Shown: piece after piece, positions 5,596-13,817 of the stretch | Layout of the letters: the number at the start of each line of letters is the position of its first letter | Position numbering within the stretch: position 1 is the first letter of the stretch | Source of the DNA: Oscillibacter sp. UBA6647 | GTDB taxonomy: Bacteria; Bacillota; Clostridia; Oscillospirales; Oscillospiraceae | Direction of reading: 5' to 3' | NCBI GenBank assembly: GCA_002455655.1 | Contig: DKLF01000011.1 | Coordinates: 9,770 to 27,112 of the forward strand | DNA length: 17,343 bases | Notes under the pieces: model-generated | Database searches by the model: none | The model's input: only the letters and a program-made list of their open reading frames with translations | What the model was told of the DNA's origin: nothing | Translations under genes and position numbers: made by a program

Positions 5596-7821
5596 TTAAA
5601 CGCCCATCAGGCGCTTTGCGGCCTTCACATTCCGATGCTCCATCTCCCGGAGCAGGGCCACGGCGGCCTCCTGCTCGCCCGGGCGCTCCGTCCGCTCCAC
5701 GGCCCTGTCGATCATGGCGTGTAGCTGTTCGGGGGACGCCTCATCCAAGTCCACAAACAAGTCCTGCCCGATATAGCGCAGGAAGGAGGATACCTTGGGG
5801 TCGTAGACCACGCCCACGAGGGGAATCCCCTGTCCGGCCGCAAAAATCAGCGCGTGGAGCCGCATGGATACCACCACCTGCATCCGGGAGAGGGCGCCGA
5901 TGATGGTGTCGGCCCGGCCCGCGTCGTTAAGGAAATAGTGGGGGACCGTAAGGCCCTGTGCGGCCAGTGCGGCCGCCAGAGGGTCCTGATGGGTTTCCAC
6001 CGCCAAAAATACCGGGGTCAGCCCGTGGCGATTGTAGGCATACTCTGCGGCGGCGGCAAAAATGGGGGCCTTTTCCTCAAAGCCCTTCCACCGCCGCAGG
6101 GCAAAGCAGATATACCGCCCGTCCGTGGGAATCCCCGCCTGCAAAAGCACGCTGTCCGTCCTCTCCGGCGGGGCGCAGCCCAGAGTCAGGGCTGGGTCGG
6201 CGGTGAGAAGAATCATGGGTTTTGTCACGCCCATGGACGCAAGCTCCGCCTGAGAGTCCGGCTCTCGCAGCGTGATGACGTCGACGGAGGCGTTCAGCAC
6301 CTTTGCCGCCATTTCCCGGTGGCTGGGGCGGGAGACGGGGCCGATGCCGCAGCCGTACATCTGCACCTTGCAGCCCAGACGTTTGGCGGTGGCGATGTTG
6401 TGCAGATAAAACCACAGGGACCGACGGGAGGTCACGTCCTGAATCAGGCTTCCCCCGCCGTTGATATACAGCTTGCTGTGACGCATGGCGGCGCGCCAGG
6501 CGGGATAGTTAAACCGCTGCACCGCCGGGACCCGATAGGCAAGGCGGGTTTCCGCCGGGTTTTTACTCAAAACCAGCACCGGCATATCCGGGTCGATGGC
6601 CCGCATCTCCTGCAAAATGGCCTCCAGAATCGCGTCGTCCCCGGCGTTGCCCCGTCCGTAGGCTCCGCAGATGACCACGCCGTCCCGGCCCGCTTTGGGG
6701 CGGTTGTGGCGGCGGATAATCTCCCCGTAAATGTGGAGCTGGGTATCCACCGTCTTCTGAATGGAAAACTGGGTGGACGCCTTTTCATACAGCCGCTCGC
6801 CCATGTCCCGGCGCAGATCGTCGTTCTCCGCCAGAGAGGCCAGCGCCGCGCCAAGGGCCTCGTCGTCCCCGGGCGTGAAAAGATAGCCGTTTACATCCGT
6901 GTCGATGAGGGCGGGAATGCCGCCCACGGCGGTGGCCACCGTGGCCAAGTGAAACCGGGCGCCCTCCGTCAGGGCATAGGGAAACGTCTCAGACACGGAG
7001 GTGAGGGCGTTGACGTCCAAAGCGCTGTAAAACCGGTCCATGCCGCCGGAAATCCAACCGGCAAAGCACACCTGCTCCCCAACGCCCAGCTCGTCCGCCA
7101 AAGCCTCCAGCTTCTGCCGCTCCTCGCCGTCTCCTGCGATCAGCAGGCGCAGTCGGCCGCACTTTGCGTGGGCCTTTGCAAAGCCCCGCACCAGCGTGGA
7201 GATGTCCTTCACAGGGTTCAACCGGGCGGCGATGCCCACCACCACACTGTCCTCCTCCGCGGCAAGGCCCAGCTCCCGCAGATAGGGAAGCCGATCCCCC
7301 TGCGGCGGGGCGGGGGTGAAGTCGATACCGTTGTAAATGGTGAAAAACCTGTCGGGGGGAAAGCCCCGGCGAATCAGCAGGTCCACCATCGCGTCGGACA
7401 CGCCGATGCGATAGTCCAGCGTCCGCAGCGCCCGGGCGTTGATATTGCCGAAGGTGAGACGGCTGAAGGGCCTGCCCATGTAGTCCAGCTTATAGTCGCT
7501 GTGGACCGTGGAGCAGACGGGAAGGCCGGTGGTTCTGCGAAGCATGGCCCCCAGCAGATTGGCTCTGGCCCCATGGCAGTGGATGACCTGATATCCGCCC
7601 TCCCGGATATACTGCGTCAGGCGGTTGCGAATGCGCAGAATGTGGTTTCCCGACATAATCTCCGTGGGAATCCCAAGCGCCCGGGCCTCTTCTGCGAAGG
7701 GCCCGTCCCGGAAGCAGACCAACTGGGCCGTGATGGTTTCGTTCAGATGGCGCAGAAGACTCAGAACGTGGGTTTTGGCCCCGCCGGAATCGCCGCCGCT
7801 GATGAGATGGATGACTTTCAT
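5596..7821 (-). CDS. Fusion protein: GT4 glycosyltransferase + CsaB-like polysaccharide pyruvyl transferase
   Basis: The 741-residue product joins two enzymes. Residues 1 to about 370 form a family-4 (GT-B) retaining glycosyltransferase: N-terminal MKVIHLISGGDSGGAKTHV, a donor-site loop at GIAARLNPVKD (196-206), and the E-x7-E motif with Glu278 and Glu286. Residues from about 381 to 741 form a pyruvyl transferase like CsaB, with GAYGRGNAGDDAIL (386-399), an NGGGSLIQD loop, YGCGIGP, and SMRLHALIFA near the end. CsaB adds a pyruvate ketal to a secondary cell-wall polymer, which SLH-domain proteins bind. The likely role is building and pyruvylating a cell-wall glycan at the inner face of the membrane. 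The ATG at 7821 follows GAGGGAG; 46 more in-frame codons upstream cross the promoter and are not used. Acceptor and sugar donor are unknown. Confidence 0.88.
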   Translation of the reverse strand: MKVIHLISGGDSGGAKTHVLSLLRHLNETITAQLVCFRDGPFAEEARALGIPTEIMSGNHILRIRNRLTQYIREGGYQVIHCHGARANLLGAMLRRTTGLPVCSTVHSDYKLDYMGRPFSRLTFGNINARALRTLDYRIGVSDAMVDLLIRRGFPPDRFFTIYNGIDFTPAPPQGDRLPYLRELGLAAEEDSVVVGIAARLNPVKDISTLVRGFAKAHAKCGRLRLLIAGDGEERQKLEALADELGVGEQVCFAGWISGGMDRFYSALDVNALTSVSETFPYALTEGARFHLATVATAVGGIPALIDTDVNGYLFTPGDDEALGAALASLAENDDLRRDMGERLYEKASTQFSIQKTVDTQLHIYGEIIRRHNRPKAGRDGVVICGAYGRGNAGDDAILEAILQEMRAIDPDMPVLVLSKNPAETRLAYRVPAVQRFNYPAWRAAMRHSKLYINGGGSLIQDVTSRRSLWFYLHNIATAKRLGCKVQMYGCGIGPVSRPSHREMAAKVLNASVDVITLREPDSQAELASMGVTKPMILLTADPALTLGCAPPERTDSVLLQAGIPTDGRYICFALRRWKGFEEKAPIFAAAAEYAYNRHGLTPVFLAVETHQDPLAAALAAQGLTVPHYFLNDAGRADTIIGALSRMQVVVSMRLHALIFAAGQGIPLVGVVYDPKVSSFLRYIGQDLFVDLDEASPEQLHAMIDRAVERTERPGEQEAAVALLREMEHRNVKAAKRLMGV

Positions 7822-7866
7822 AGCGCTCCCTCTTTTGAAAAACGCCCGTGGGGCGTGAAATCCCTC

Positions 7867-7895
7867 TTGTACAAACTCGAAAAATATTATACAAT
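7867..7895 (+). promoter_or_regulatory. Promoter of the GNAT gene cluster
   Basis: The -35 TTGTAC (7867-7872), a 17-base spacer and -10 TACAAT (7890-7895) fit the vegetative consensus. The start would be near 7902, about 41 bases before the ATG at 7943. Confidence 0.7.
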
Positions 7896-7914
7896 AGCCA
7901 AGGTTCGAAAGCAA
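7886..7914 (-). promoter_or_regulatory. Promoter of the glycosyltransferase-CsaB gene
   Basis: On the minus strand, -35 TTGCTT (7914-7909), a 17-base spacer and -10 TATAAT (7891-7886). Its -10 overlaps the -10 of the opposing + promoter, so the two polymerases cannot bind together. The start would be near 7879, with a leader of about 58 bases. Confidence 0.65.
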
Positions 7915-7942
7915 GGAGCAAGAGACGAACGGAGGCGCATTG

Positions 7943-8533
7943 ATGGAAAATGACCGCAATAATTGTAAAATCAGAGTGGCTACCCCGGAGGACGCGGAGG
8001 CGCTTGTGGGTATATACGCGCCCTACGTGGAAAAGACGGCCATTACCTTTGAATATGATGTGCCTAGCGTCAGAGAGTTTGCCGGGCGCATTGAAGAAAT
8101 TCTGAAGCGGTATCCTTACCTCGTGGCGGAGGAGGACGGCGAAATTCTGGGCTATGCCTGCGCTCATGCGTTTCATGAGCGGGCGGCTTTCGGCTGGGCG
8201 GTGGAAACCACGGTGTACATCGCGGAGAAGGCGAAGCGCCGGGGCCTTGGAAAGCGGCTTTACGACGCGCTGGAGCAGGCGCTGGCGGCCCAGAACATTT
8301 TAAATCTCTACGCCTCTATCGCCTATCCCACCGGGGAGGACCCGCATTTGACCCGGGACAGCGTGGAATTTCACCAGCGTCTCGGATACAAGCTGGTGGG
8401 GCATTTTTCCCAGTGCGGCTATAAGTTTGACCGCTGGTACGACTCGGTGTGGATGGAAAAGCACCTCGGACCCCACACGGCAGACCAGATCGCGGTGAAG
8501 CCCTTTGACGCGGAGAATTTTTCGTATCTCTGA
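7943..8533 (+). CDS. GNAT-family N-acetyltransferase (phosphinothricin acetyltransferase-like)
   Basis: The 196-residue cytoplasmic protein has a complete GNAT fold: an N-terminal IRVATPEDAEALVGIYAPYVEKTAITFEYD segment typical of the phosphinothricin/methionine-sulfone acetyltransferase group (PAT/MnaT-like), then VETTVYIAEKAKRRGLGKRLY, where RRGLGK is the acetyl-CoA pyrophosphate-binding loop, then EFHQRLGYKLVG, the C-terminal 'F-x-K-x-G-F/Y' motif. The ATG at 7943 has GGAGG (7931-7935) 7 bases upstream; a TTG at 7940 is less well placed. It would acetylate a primary amine of a small molecule such as a methionine derivative or glutamine analogue, but substrates cannot be read from sequence. 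A tail of about 30 residues after the core is unusual for the family. It heads a + strand group with the DUF4330 and NudC genes. Confidence 0.88.
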   Translation: MENDRNNCKIRVATPEDAEALVGIYAPYVEKTAITFEYDVPSVREFAGRIEEILKRYPYLVAEEDGEILGYACAHAFHERAAFGWAVETTVYIAEKAKRRGLGKRLYDALEQALAAQNILNLYASIAYPTGEDPHLTRDSVEFHQRLGYKLVGHFSQCGYKFDRWYDSVWMEKHLGPHTADQIAVKPFDAENFSYL

Positions 8534-8595
8534 TTTCCATGCGGCGGATGATCGGTGCGGTAAAAGCGGCCCGGCTCGGCGTTTATTTGAAAAAC

Positions 8596-8624
8596 CCGCG
8601 CTGGGAGCGCGGTCCGGCACGGAC
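8596..8624. other. Tandem GC-rich hairpins between the GNAT and DUF4330 genes
   Basis: CCGCGCT/AGCGCGG (8596-8602 with 8606-8612) is a perfect 7-bp stem, followed at once by GTCCG/CGGAC (8612-8616 with 8620-8624). No T-run follows on +, so they are not a normal terminator of the GNAT transcript. On minus the first stem is followed by GGTTTTTC. Confidence 0.4.
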
Positions 8625-8665
8625 AAGCCAAAGCCGGAAAACACAATTTACTTGGAGGTTGACAG

Positions 8666-9148
8666 ATGGAGCGGTCCAAAAAGAAATTTAACGTGATTGA
8701 CGTGATTGCGGTCCTTTTACTTCTGGCGGTGGCGGTGTTTGTGGGAAGCAAGCTGATTCATCGCGGCAGCGGCGGTTCCGGCGGGGAGACCAAGACGGTC
8801 CGTGTGACCTACGTGGTCAAGGCCGAGGGCGTGGACAACGCCCTCTATGAAAATTCGCTGGAGCACATCCCTTCCAGACTGATGGCCTCCGGGAAGTTGC
8901 TGGACGGGCAGATTGATTCCGTTGAGCAGGAGCCTTACTATGCGCTGGACGAAAACGGAAACTGGGTGGAGGACCCCTATCACAAAAACCTGTACTTCAC
9001 TGCCAGCATCAACGTGCCGGACGCGGCGGTCCAGACCACCAAGGTGGGCGATCAGGAGGTCCGGGTGGGAAAGACGGATTACGTGTTGAAAAGTGAGTAC
9101 ATTGAGTTCAGCGAAGTGACCATCGTGGATGTGGCTTGGGGAGAGTAA
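8666..9148 (+). CDS. DUF4330 family membrane-anchored protein
   Basis: The 160-residue product has a short positively charged N-terminus (MERSKKKF), one membrane helix (about residues 8-27, NVIDVIAVLLLLAVAVFVGS), a Gly/Ser linker, and an extracytoplasmic beta-rich domain of about 120 residues with VRVTYVVKAEGVD and ending in VTIVDVAW. This layout, especially the F-N-x-I-D hydrophobic start, matches DUF4330, whose function is unknown. The ATG at 8666 has GGAGG at 8654-8658 with 7-base spacing. It sits between a GNAT gene and a NudC-like gene on the same strand with no clear terminator or promoter in the 132-base gap, so it may be cotranscribed with the GNAT gene. The N-in topology predicts a periplasm-side or cell-wall-facing domain. 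The family name comes from recognition, not a search. Confidence 0.8.
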   Translation: MERSKKKFNVIDVIAVLLLLAVAVFVGSKLIHRGSGGSGGETKTVRVTYVVKAEGVDNALYENSLEHIPSRLMASGKLLDGQIDSVEQEPYYALDENGNWVEDPYHKNLYFTASINVPDAAVQTTKVGDQEVRVGKTDYVLKSEYIEFSEVTIVDVAWGE

Positions 9149-9189
9149 GCTTCGGAGGGAACCGAAGGCTATAACAGGAGGATGTTTTC

Positions 9190-10029
9190 ATGCTTCAGGA
9201 TATCGCGCCCCACAGCTTTCACAATGAATTTAAGGTTCCGCCCCCGCCGCCATCCGGCGGCGATTCGGCGGTTCTGTTTCACAAAGGGTCCGTGCTGCTG
9301 ACGGGGGAGGGGGGCTTTCCCACGGTGGGGGAGGTACTGGCGCTGGGCGCGGAAGAGGAGAAGCTGATCTATCTCTTCTCCGTGGACGAGCAGCGATTTT
9401 ACCTGCTGGAGGAGCTGCTCGAGGGCGTTTGCGCCGGGCTGCGGGCGACGCCCACGGCGGCGTTTCGCCGCATGGAGCCGCCGTTTCTCCGTCTTGTGGG
9501 GGCCACGGCGATGCACCTTGCAAATTGGTACCGCGCCAATCGCTTCTGCGGCTTCTGCGGTGCGCCCACGGTCCGGGACGACAAGGAGCGGGCCATGCGC
9601 TGCTCCAATTGCGGTGCGCTGGTGTATCCCCGCATCAATCCCGCGGTGGTGGTGGCCGTGCGAAACGGGGATAGGCTGCTGCTGATCCGCTACGCCGACC
9701 GGCCCATGGTGGCGCAGTACGCCCTGATCGCCGGATTTACAGAGATTGGGGAAACCATGGCTGAGACTGCCCGCCGGGAGGTCATGGAGGAAGTGGGCCT
9801 GCGGGTGAAAAACGTGCGGTACCATGCCGACCAGCCTTGGGGCTTTGCGAGTAACCAAATGGTGGGCTTCTGGGCAGAGCTGGACGGGGACGACACCGTC
9901 ACGCTGGATACCCGGGAGGTGAAGGAGGCCGTCTGGCTGCGCCGGGAGGAGATTCCCGAAAGCGATGGCCCCATTGATTTGACACATACCATGACGGAGC
10001 TGTTTCGTCTGGGAAAGGACCCCCGCTGA
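9190..10029 (+). CDS. nudC: NAD(H) pyrophosphatase / NAD-RNA decapping Nudix hydrolase
   Basis: The product cleaves NADH or NAD+ to the mononucleotides, and in characterised NudC proteins also removes NAD caps from RNA; it is cytoplasmic and metal-dependent. It is 279 residues. The order is a variable N-terminal domain (1-110), a four-cysteine zinc ribbon (Cys120, Cys123, Cys138, Cys141), a Nudix domain with the full box GX5EX7REUXEEXGU (Gly182 to Leu204), and the NADH-specific motif, here DQPWGFASNQM (214-224), a variant of SQPWPFPxS. The ATG at 9190 follows AGGAGG with 8-base spacing. It is 41 bases after the DUF4330 gene, so both are probably on one transcript; a small 6-bp hairpin (9150-9167) lies in that gap. 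A strong terminator follows at 10111. Confidence 0.92.
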   Translation: MLQDIAPHSFHNEFKVPPPPPSGGDSAVLFHKGSVLLTGEGGFPTVGEVLALGAEEEKLIYLFSVDEQRFYLLEELLEGVCAGLRATPTAAFRRMEPPFLRLVGATAMHLANWYRANRFCGFCGAPTVRDDKERAMRCSNCGALVYPRINPAVVVAVRNGDRLLLIRYADRPMVAQYALIAGFTEIGETMAETARREVMEEVGLRVKNVRYHADQPWGFASNQMVGFWAELDGDDTVTLDTREVKEAVWLRREEIPESDGPIDLTHTMTELFRLGKDPR

Positions 10030-10110
10030 CGGTACTTACATTGCATTGGCGAAGCCTTTTTCTTTTCCGCAAAAGTCTGCATCCGCCGGTGCGGGGTGTT
10101 AAAAAAGAAA

Positions 10111-10150
10111 CAGGAGCGTCTCTCCCGGAGGAGAGACGCTCCTGCTTTTT
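10111..10150. terminator. Bidirectional terminator between nudC and the ABC exporter operon
   Basis: A 15-bp perfect stem (10111-10125 with 10130-10144), loop CGGA, is followed by CTTTTTTG on + and preceded by AAAAAAGAAA, which gives a T-run on minus. It separates convergent genes. Confidence 0.95.
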
Positions 10151-10195
10151 TGCACTGTTGCGGTGTACTGGGACGAAACTTCCCGGAGAACCTCC

Positions 10196-12088
10196 TCAGG
10201 CCAGCTCCGCCTGCCCGGTGTAGAGCCGGTAGTAGCGGCCCTTCTGGTCCAGCAGGTCGTTGTGTCCGCCCCGCTCGATGATTTCGCCCTGCTCCAGCAC
10301 CAGAATGGCCTGAGAGTTGCGGACGGTGGAAAGGCGGTGGGCGATGACAAACACTGTGCGCCCCGCCATCAACTGGTCCATGCCCTTTTCAATGAGTTTT
10401 TCCGTCCGGGTATCGATGGAACTGGTGGCTTCGTCCAGAATCAGCACCGGCGGGTTGGACAGCGCCGCTCGTGCGATGTTTAAAAGCTGCCGCTCGCCTT
10501 GACTGAGACTGCCGCCGTCCCCGGAGAGGACGGTTGCGTAGCCCTGCGGCAGGTGGCGGATAAAGCCGTCGGCGTTTGCAAGCTTTGCCGCGGCTTCCAC
10601 CTCCTCGTCCGTGGCGTCCAGCCTGCCGTACCGGATGTTGTCCGCCACGGTGCCACTGAACAGGTGGGTGTCCTGCAAGACAACGCCAAGGGATTTGCGC
10701 AGAGAGTCCTTTTCAATTTCCCGGATGTCGATGCCGTCGTAGGTGATGGTTCCGCCGTCAATCTCGTAAAACCGGTTGATGAGGTTCGTAATGGTGGTTT
10801 TGCCCGCGCCGGTGGAACCGACCAGCGCAATTTTCTGCCCCGGCTCGGCGTAGAGGGAGATGCCGTTCAATATGGTCTTGCTCCCGTCGTAGCTGAAGAC
10901 CACATGGTCGAACCGCACGTCGCCCTGAATGGGAATCAGCGTGCAGTCGGGCTTTTTCCAGGCCCAGGCGCCGGTTTCAATGTCGGTTTCCTCAATGCGG
11001 CCTCCGGAAAGGCATTTTGCCCGAACTAAGGTGACTTTGCCGGAATTTTGCTCCGGCTCCGTCTCCATGACCTCGAAAATGCGCTCCGCGCCCGCCACCG
11101 CCGCCAGAAGGACATTCACCTGCTGGGACACCTGACTGACGGGCTGGGACACCTGCCGGGTGTACTGCAAAAAGGCGGCAAGCCCTCCCAGATCGCCGCT
11201 GCGGATGGCCAGAAGCGCTCCTGCCATGCAGGTGACGGCATAGTTTAAATAGCTGAGGTTGCCCATCACGGGCATCATGGCCCCGGCAAAGGTCTGTGCG
11301 TTGGTGGCCGCCTGCCGGTAGGTTTCGTTCCGCTCCCGGAAGCCTTTGATTGCGGCGGACTCGTGGTTGAAGACCTTGATGACCTTCTGGCCCTCGGTCA
11401 TCTCCTCGATATAGCCGTTTACCGCGCCGATGGCCTTTTGCTGGGCAGTGAAGCTTTTGCGGCTCCGTCCACCAATGCCCCGCACTGCCGCCAGCATCAC
11501 TGCCAGCACGGCAAAGGTAATACACGTCAGAAGGGGACTGATATAGAGCATCATGGCAAGGGTCCCCAAAAAGGTGGCTGCGGAAGAGATCAGGGAAGCA
11601 AAGGAGTTGTTGATGGCCTCGCTCACGTTGTCAATGTCGTTGGTAAAGCGGCTCATCAGCTCGCCGTGGGTGTGGGCGTCGAAATACTTCAGGGGCAGGG
11701 TTTGCAGCTTTGCAAACAAATCCCGCCGCAGGGCGGCCACGGTGCTTTGGGAGATCCGGACCATCATCCGGGCATAGGCAAAGCTCAATCCCGCGCCGAG
11801 AAGATAGATTCCCCCCATCACGGCCAGCATTTTTGCAAGGCCGGGAAAGTTGCCCGGAAGAATATAGTCGTTGATCAGCGGGCGCATCAGATAGGACCCG
11901 CCCACGCTGCATGCCGCGCTGAGGAGGATGCAAACCGCCACTACCGCCAGCCGGAGTTTATAGCGGCCAAGATAGGCCATCAGCTTTCCTACGGTACCCC
12001 GCAGGTTTTTTGGTTTTTGATAGCCGCCCTGATTGGGTCCGCCCCGGGGGACGGGGGCACGATTCGCGCCGTTTCTTTGTTCAGCCAC
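10196..12088 (-). CDS. Heterodimeric ABC exporter subunit with the catalytic Walker B glutamate (permease-ATPase half-transporter)
   Basis: The 630-residue product has an N-terminal Pro/Gly/Asn-rich tail (1-28), six membrane helices (about 40-335) and an ATPase domain (from about 390). ATPase motifs: Walker A GSTGAGKTT (424-432), signature LSQGE (528-532, a departure from LSGGQ), Walker B LILDE with catalytic Glu553, and switch histidine His584 (IAHRLS). A linker of about 45 residues (345-390, with TGAWAWKKP) sits between the two halves; it is common in this subfamily. The start is GTG at 12088, overlapping the upstream gene's stop by 8 bases, with GGAAGGAG before it; translational coupling is likely. 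With the partner subunit encoded just upstream it should form an exporter of the BmrCD/LmrCD/TM287-288 kind, exporting drugs, lipids or peptides. The substrate is unknown. Confidence 0.93.
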   Translation of the reverse strand: MAEQRNGANRAPVPRGGPNQGGYQKPKNLRGTVGKLMAYLGRYKLRLAVVAVCILLSAACSVGGSYLMRPLINDYILPGNFPGLAKMLAVMGGIYLLGAGLSFAYARMMVRISQSTVAALRRDLFAKLQTLPLKYFDAHTHGELMSRFTNDIDNVSEAINNSFASLISSAATFLGTLAMMLYISPLLTCITFAVLAVMLAAVRGIGGRSRKSFTAQQKAIGAVNGYIEEMTEGQKVIKVFNHESAAIKGFRERNETYRQAATNAQTFAGAMMPVMGNLSYLNYAVTCMAGALLAIRSGDLGGLAAFLQYTRQVSQPVSQVSQQVNVLLAAVAGAERIFEVMETEPEQNSGKVTLVRAKCLSGGRIEETDIETGAWAWKKPDCTLIPIQGDVRFDHVVFSYDGSKTILNGISLYAEPGQKIALVGSTGAGKTTITNLINRFYEIDGGTITYDGIDIREIEKDSLRKSLGVVLQDTHLFSGTVADNIRYGRLDATDEEVEAAAKLANADGFIRHLPQGYATVLSGDGGSLSQGERQLLNIARAALSNPPVLILDEATSSIDTRTEKLIEKGMDQLMAGRTVFVIAHRLSTVRNSQAILVLEQGEIIERGGHNDLLDQKGRYYRLYTGQAELA

Positions 12089-13817
12089 TGATACTCACTC
12101 CTTCCTGCTGGGACAGATACACGTCCTGATAAATTTCGCAGTTCTTCATCAATTCCTCATGGGAACCCTGCGCCACAACCCGGCCCTTATCCAGCACCAG
12201 AATCAAATCCGCGTCCGCAATGGAGGAAATCCGCTGTGCGATAATCAGCTTTGTGGTGCCCGGTAGGTCTCGGCGGAAGGCCTCGCGGATTTTTGCATCC
12301 GTGGCGGTGTCCACGGCGCTGGTGGAATCGTCCAGAATCAAAATTTTCGGTTGCTTCAAAATGGCCCGGGCAATGCACAGCCGCTGCTTCTGCCCGCCGG
12401 AGACGTTTACGCCGCCCTGTCCAAGGTCGGTGTCCAGCCCCTCGGGCATCCGGTCGAGAAATTCGTCCGCGCAGGCGGAGCGGCAGGCGGCAAGAAGCTG
12501 GTCCTCCGTGGCATCGGGATTGCCCCAGAGAAGGTTTTCCCGGATGGTACCGGAGAAGAGGGTGTTCTTTTGCAGCACCACGGACACCGCGTCCCGCAGG
12601 TGCTCCATGGTGTAATCCGCCACGGGGCGGCCCCCAACAAGAACGGAACCCTTCTGCGCCTCGTACAGCCGGGGAATCAGCGACACGAGAGTGGATTTTC
12701 CGCTGCCGGTGCCTCCCAGAATGCCCACGGTAGACCCGGCGGGGATGTGAAGACTCACATCTTCGAGTACCCACCCGGCACTCTCGCCGTTGTACCGGAA
12801 GCTTACATTTTCAAAATCCACGGAGCCGGATTTCACCGCCACGCCGTTTTTGGCCTGCGCGTCGGTGACGGAGGGGACCTCGTCCAGCACCTCGCAGATG
12901 CGCTTTGCGCAGGCGATGGAGCGGGACATCATCATAAAAATCATGGAAACCATCATCAGGGAAATCAAAATTTCCGTGATGTAGGAGAAAAATGCGGTGA
13001 GGCCGCCTACCTCCATGGTTCCGGCGAAAACCATTTTTCCGCCGAACCACATGACGGCGATAATGGTTCCGTAGATAATCAGCATCATCACGGGCATGTT
13101 TACCACCACCGCGCCAAAGGCCTTTTCGGAGGTTTCCCGCAGGCTGTTGTTCCGTTTGGAGAATTTCTCCTTCTCATGCTCTTCACGGACAAAGGACTTT
13201 ACCACCCGGATGCCGGTGAGGTTTTCCTGCACCACCAGGTTCACATCGTCGGTTTTCTCCTGAAGCAGCCGGAACAGAGGGCCAACCTTTGTCATCAGCA
13301 GCACCACGAAGATTACAAGCAGGGGAATCGCACCCAGAAACACGCGGGAGAGCTGGCTGCTCAGCCGCACGGCCAGCACCAGCGCCGCCACCAGCATCAC
13401 CGGCGCCCGAACCAGCAGCCGCATGCTCATCATCAGCGTCATTTCCAAAACCCGCACGTCGCTGGTCAGGCGTGTCACAAGCGACGCGGTGGAAAACTTT
13501 TCGATGTTGGAAAAGGAAAAGCCCTGCACCCGGGCATATTCCGCTGTCCGAAGGTTTGCACCGAAGCCCATGCCCGCCCGGGCGGAGGACGCGGCGCTGC
13601 CAAGGCCGAAGGCCATGGCCACCACCGCCAGAACCACCATGAGAAGGCCCTTGCGCACAATGAAGCCCGTGTCGGCGTTGGCAACGCCGATGTCCACGAT
13701 GTCGGCCATCACCAGCGGGATGAGAAGCTGGAAGATGGCGTCCATGGCAGAGCAGGCGATACCCAGCGCAATCCATGGCCGATAGCCCTTGGTATATGGC
13801 AGGAGTTTTTTCAGCAT
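12081..13817 (-). CDS. Heterodimeric ABC exporter subunit with degenerate ATP site (permease-ATPase half-transporter)
   Basis: The 578-residue product has six membrane helices (about 15-305) and an ATPase domain (from about 333). Walker A is GGTGSGKST (368-376) and the signature is VSGGQ (472-476). Two catalytic residues are changed: Walker B ends in LILDD, with Asp497 where the catalytic Glu should be, and the switch histidine is Gln528 (IIAQRI). These are the hallmark changes of the degenerate half in heterodimeric exporters such as TM287/288. The canonical site would therefore be built from the other subunit's Walker A/B and this subunit's VSGGQ, and the degenerate site from this subunit's Walker motifs and the other's LSQGE. 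The ATG at 13817 overlaps the end of the upstream marR gene by 7 bases (ATGCTGA). It is the second gene of a marR-ABC-ABC operon. Confidence 0.94.
   Translation of the reverse strand: MLKKLLPYTKGYRPWIALGIACSAMDAIFQLLIPLVMADIVDIGVANADTGFIVRKGLLMVVLAVVAMAFGLGSAASSARAGMGFGANLRTAEYARVQGFSFSNIEKFSTASLVTRLTSDVRVLEMTLMMSMRLLVRAPVMLVAALVLAVRLSSQLSRVFLGAIPLLVIFVVLLMTKVGPLFRLLQEKTDDVNLVVQENLTGIRVVKSFVREEHEKEKFSKRNNSLRETSEKAFGAVVVNMPVMMLIIYGTIIAVMWFGGKMVFAGTMEVGGLTAFFSYITEILISLMMVSMIFMMMSRSIACAKRICEVLDEVPSVTDAQAKNGVAVKSGSVDFENVSFRYNGESAGWVLEDVSLHIPAGSTVGILGGTGSGKSTLVSLIPRLYEAQKGSVLVGGRPVADYTMEHLRDAVSVVLQKNTLFSGTIRENLLWGNPDATEDQLLAACRSACADEFLDRMPEGLDTDLGQGGVNVSGGQKQRLCIARAILKQPKILILDDSTSAVDTATDAKIREAFRRDLPGTTKLIIAQRISSIADADLILVLDKGRVVAQGSHEELMKNCEIYQDVYLSQQEGVSISG

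Noticed and set aside
5854..7953. 699-codon open frame on + opposite the glycosyltransferase-CsaB gene
   Set aside because: It is antisense to a gene with clear enzyme motifs, is rich in His/Gly/Arg/Gln of the kind produced by reading high-GC codons backwards, and shows no family features or ribosome-binding site.
7822..7959. 46-codon N-terminal extension of the glycosyltransferase fusion
   Set aside because: It would cross the divergent promoters; MKVIHLISGG at 7821 is the typical GT4 start and has GAGGGAG upstream.
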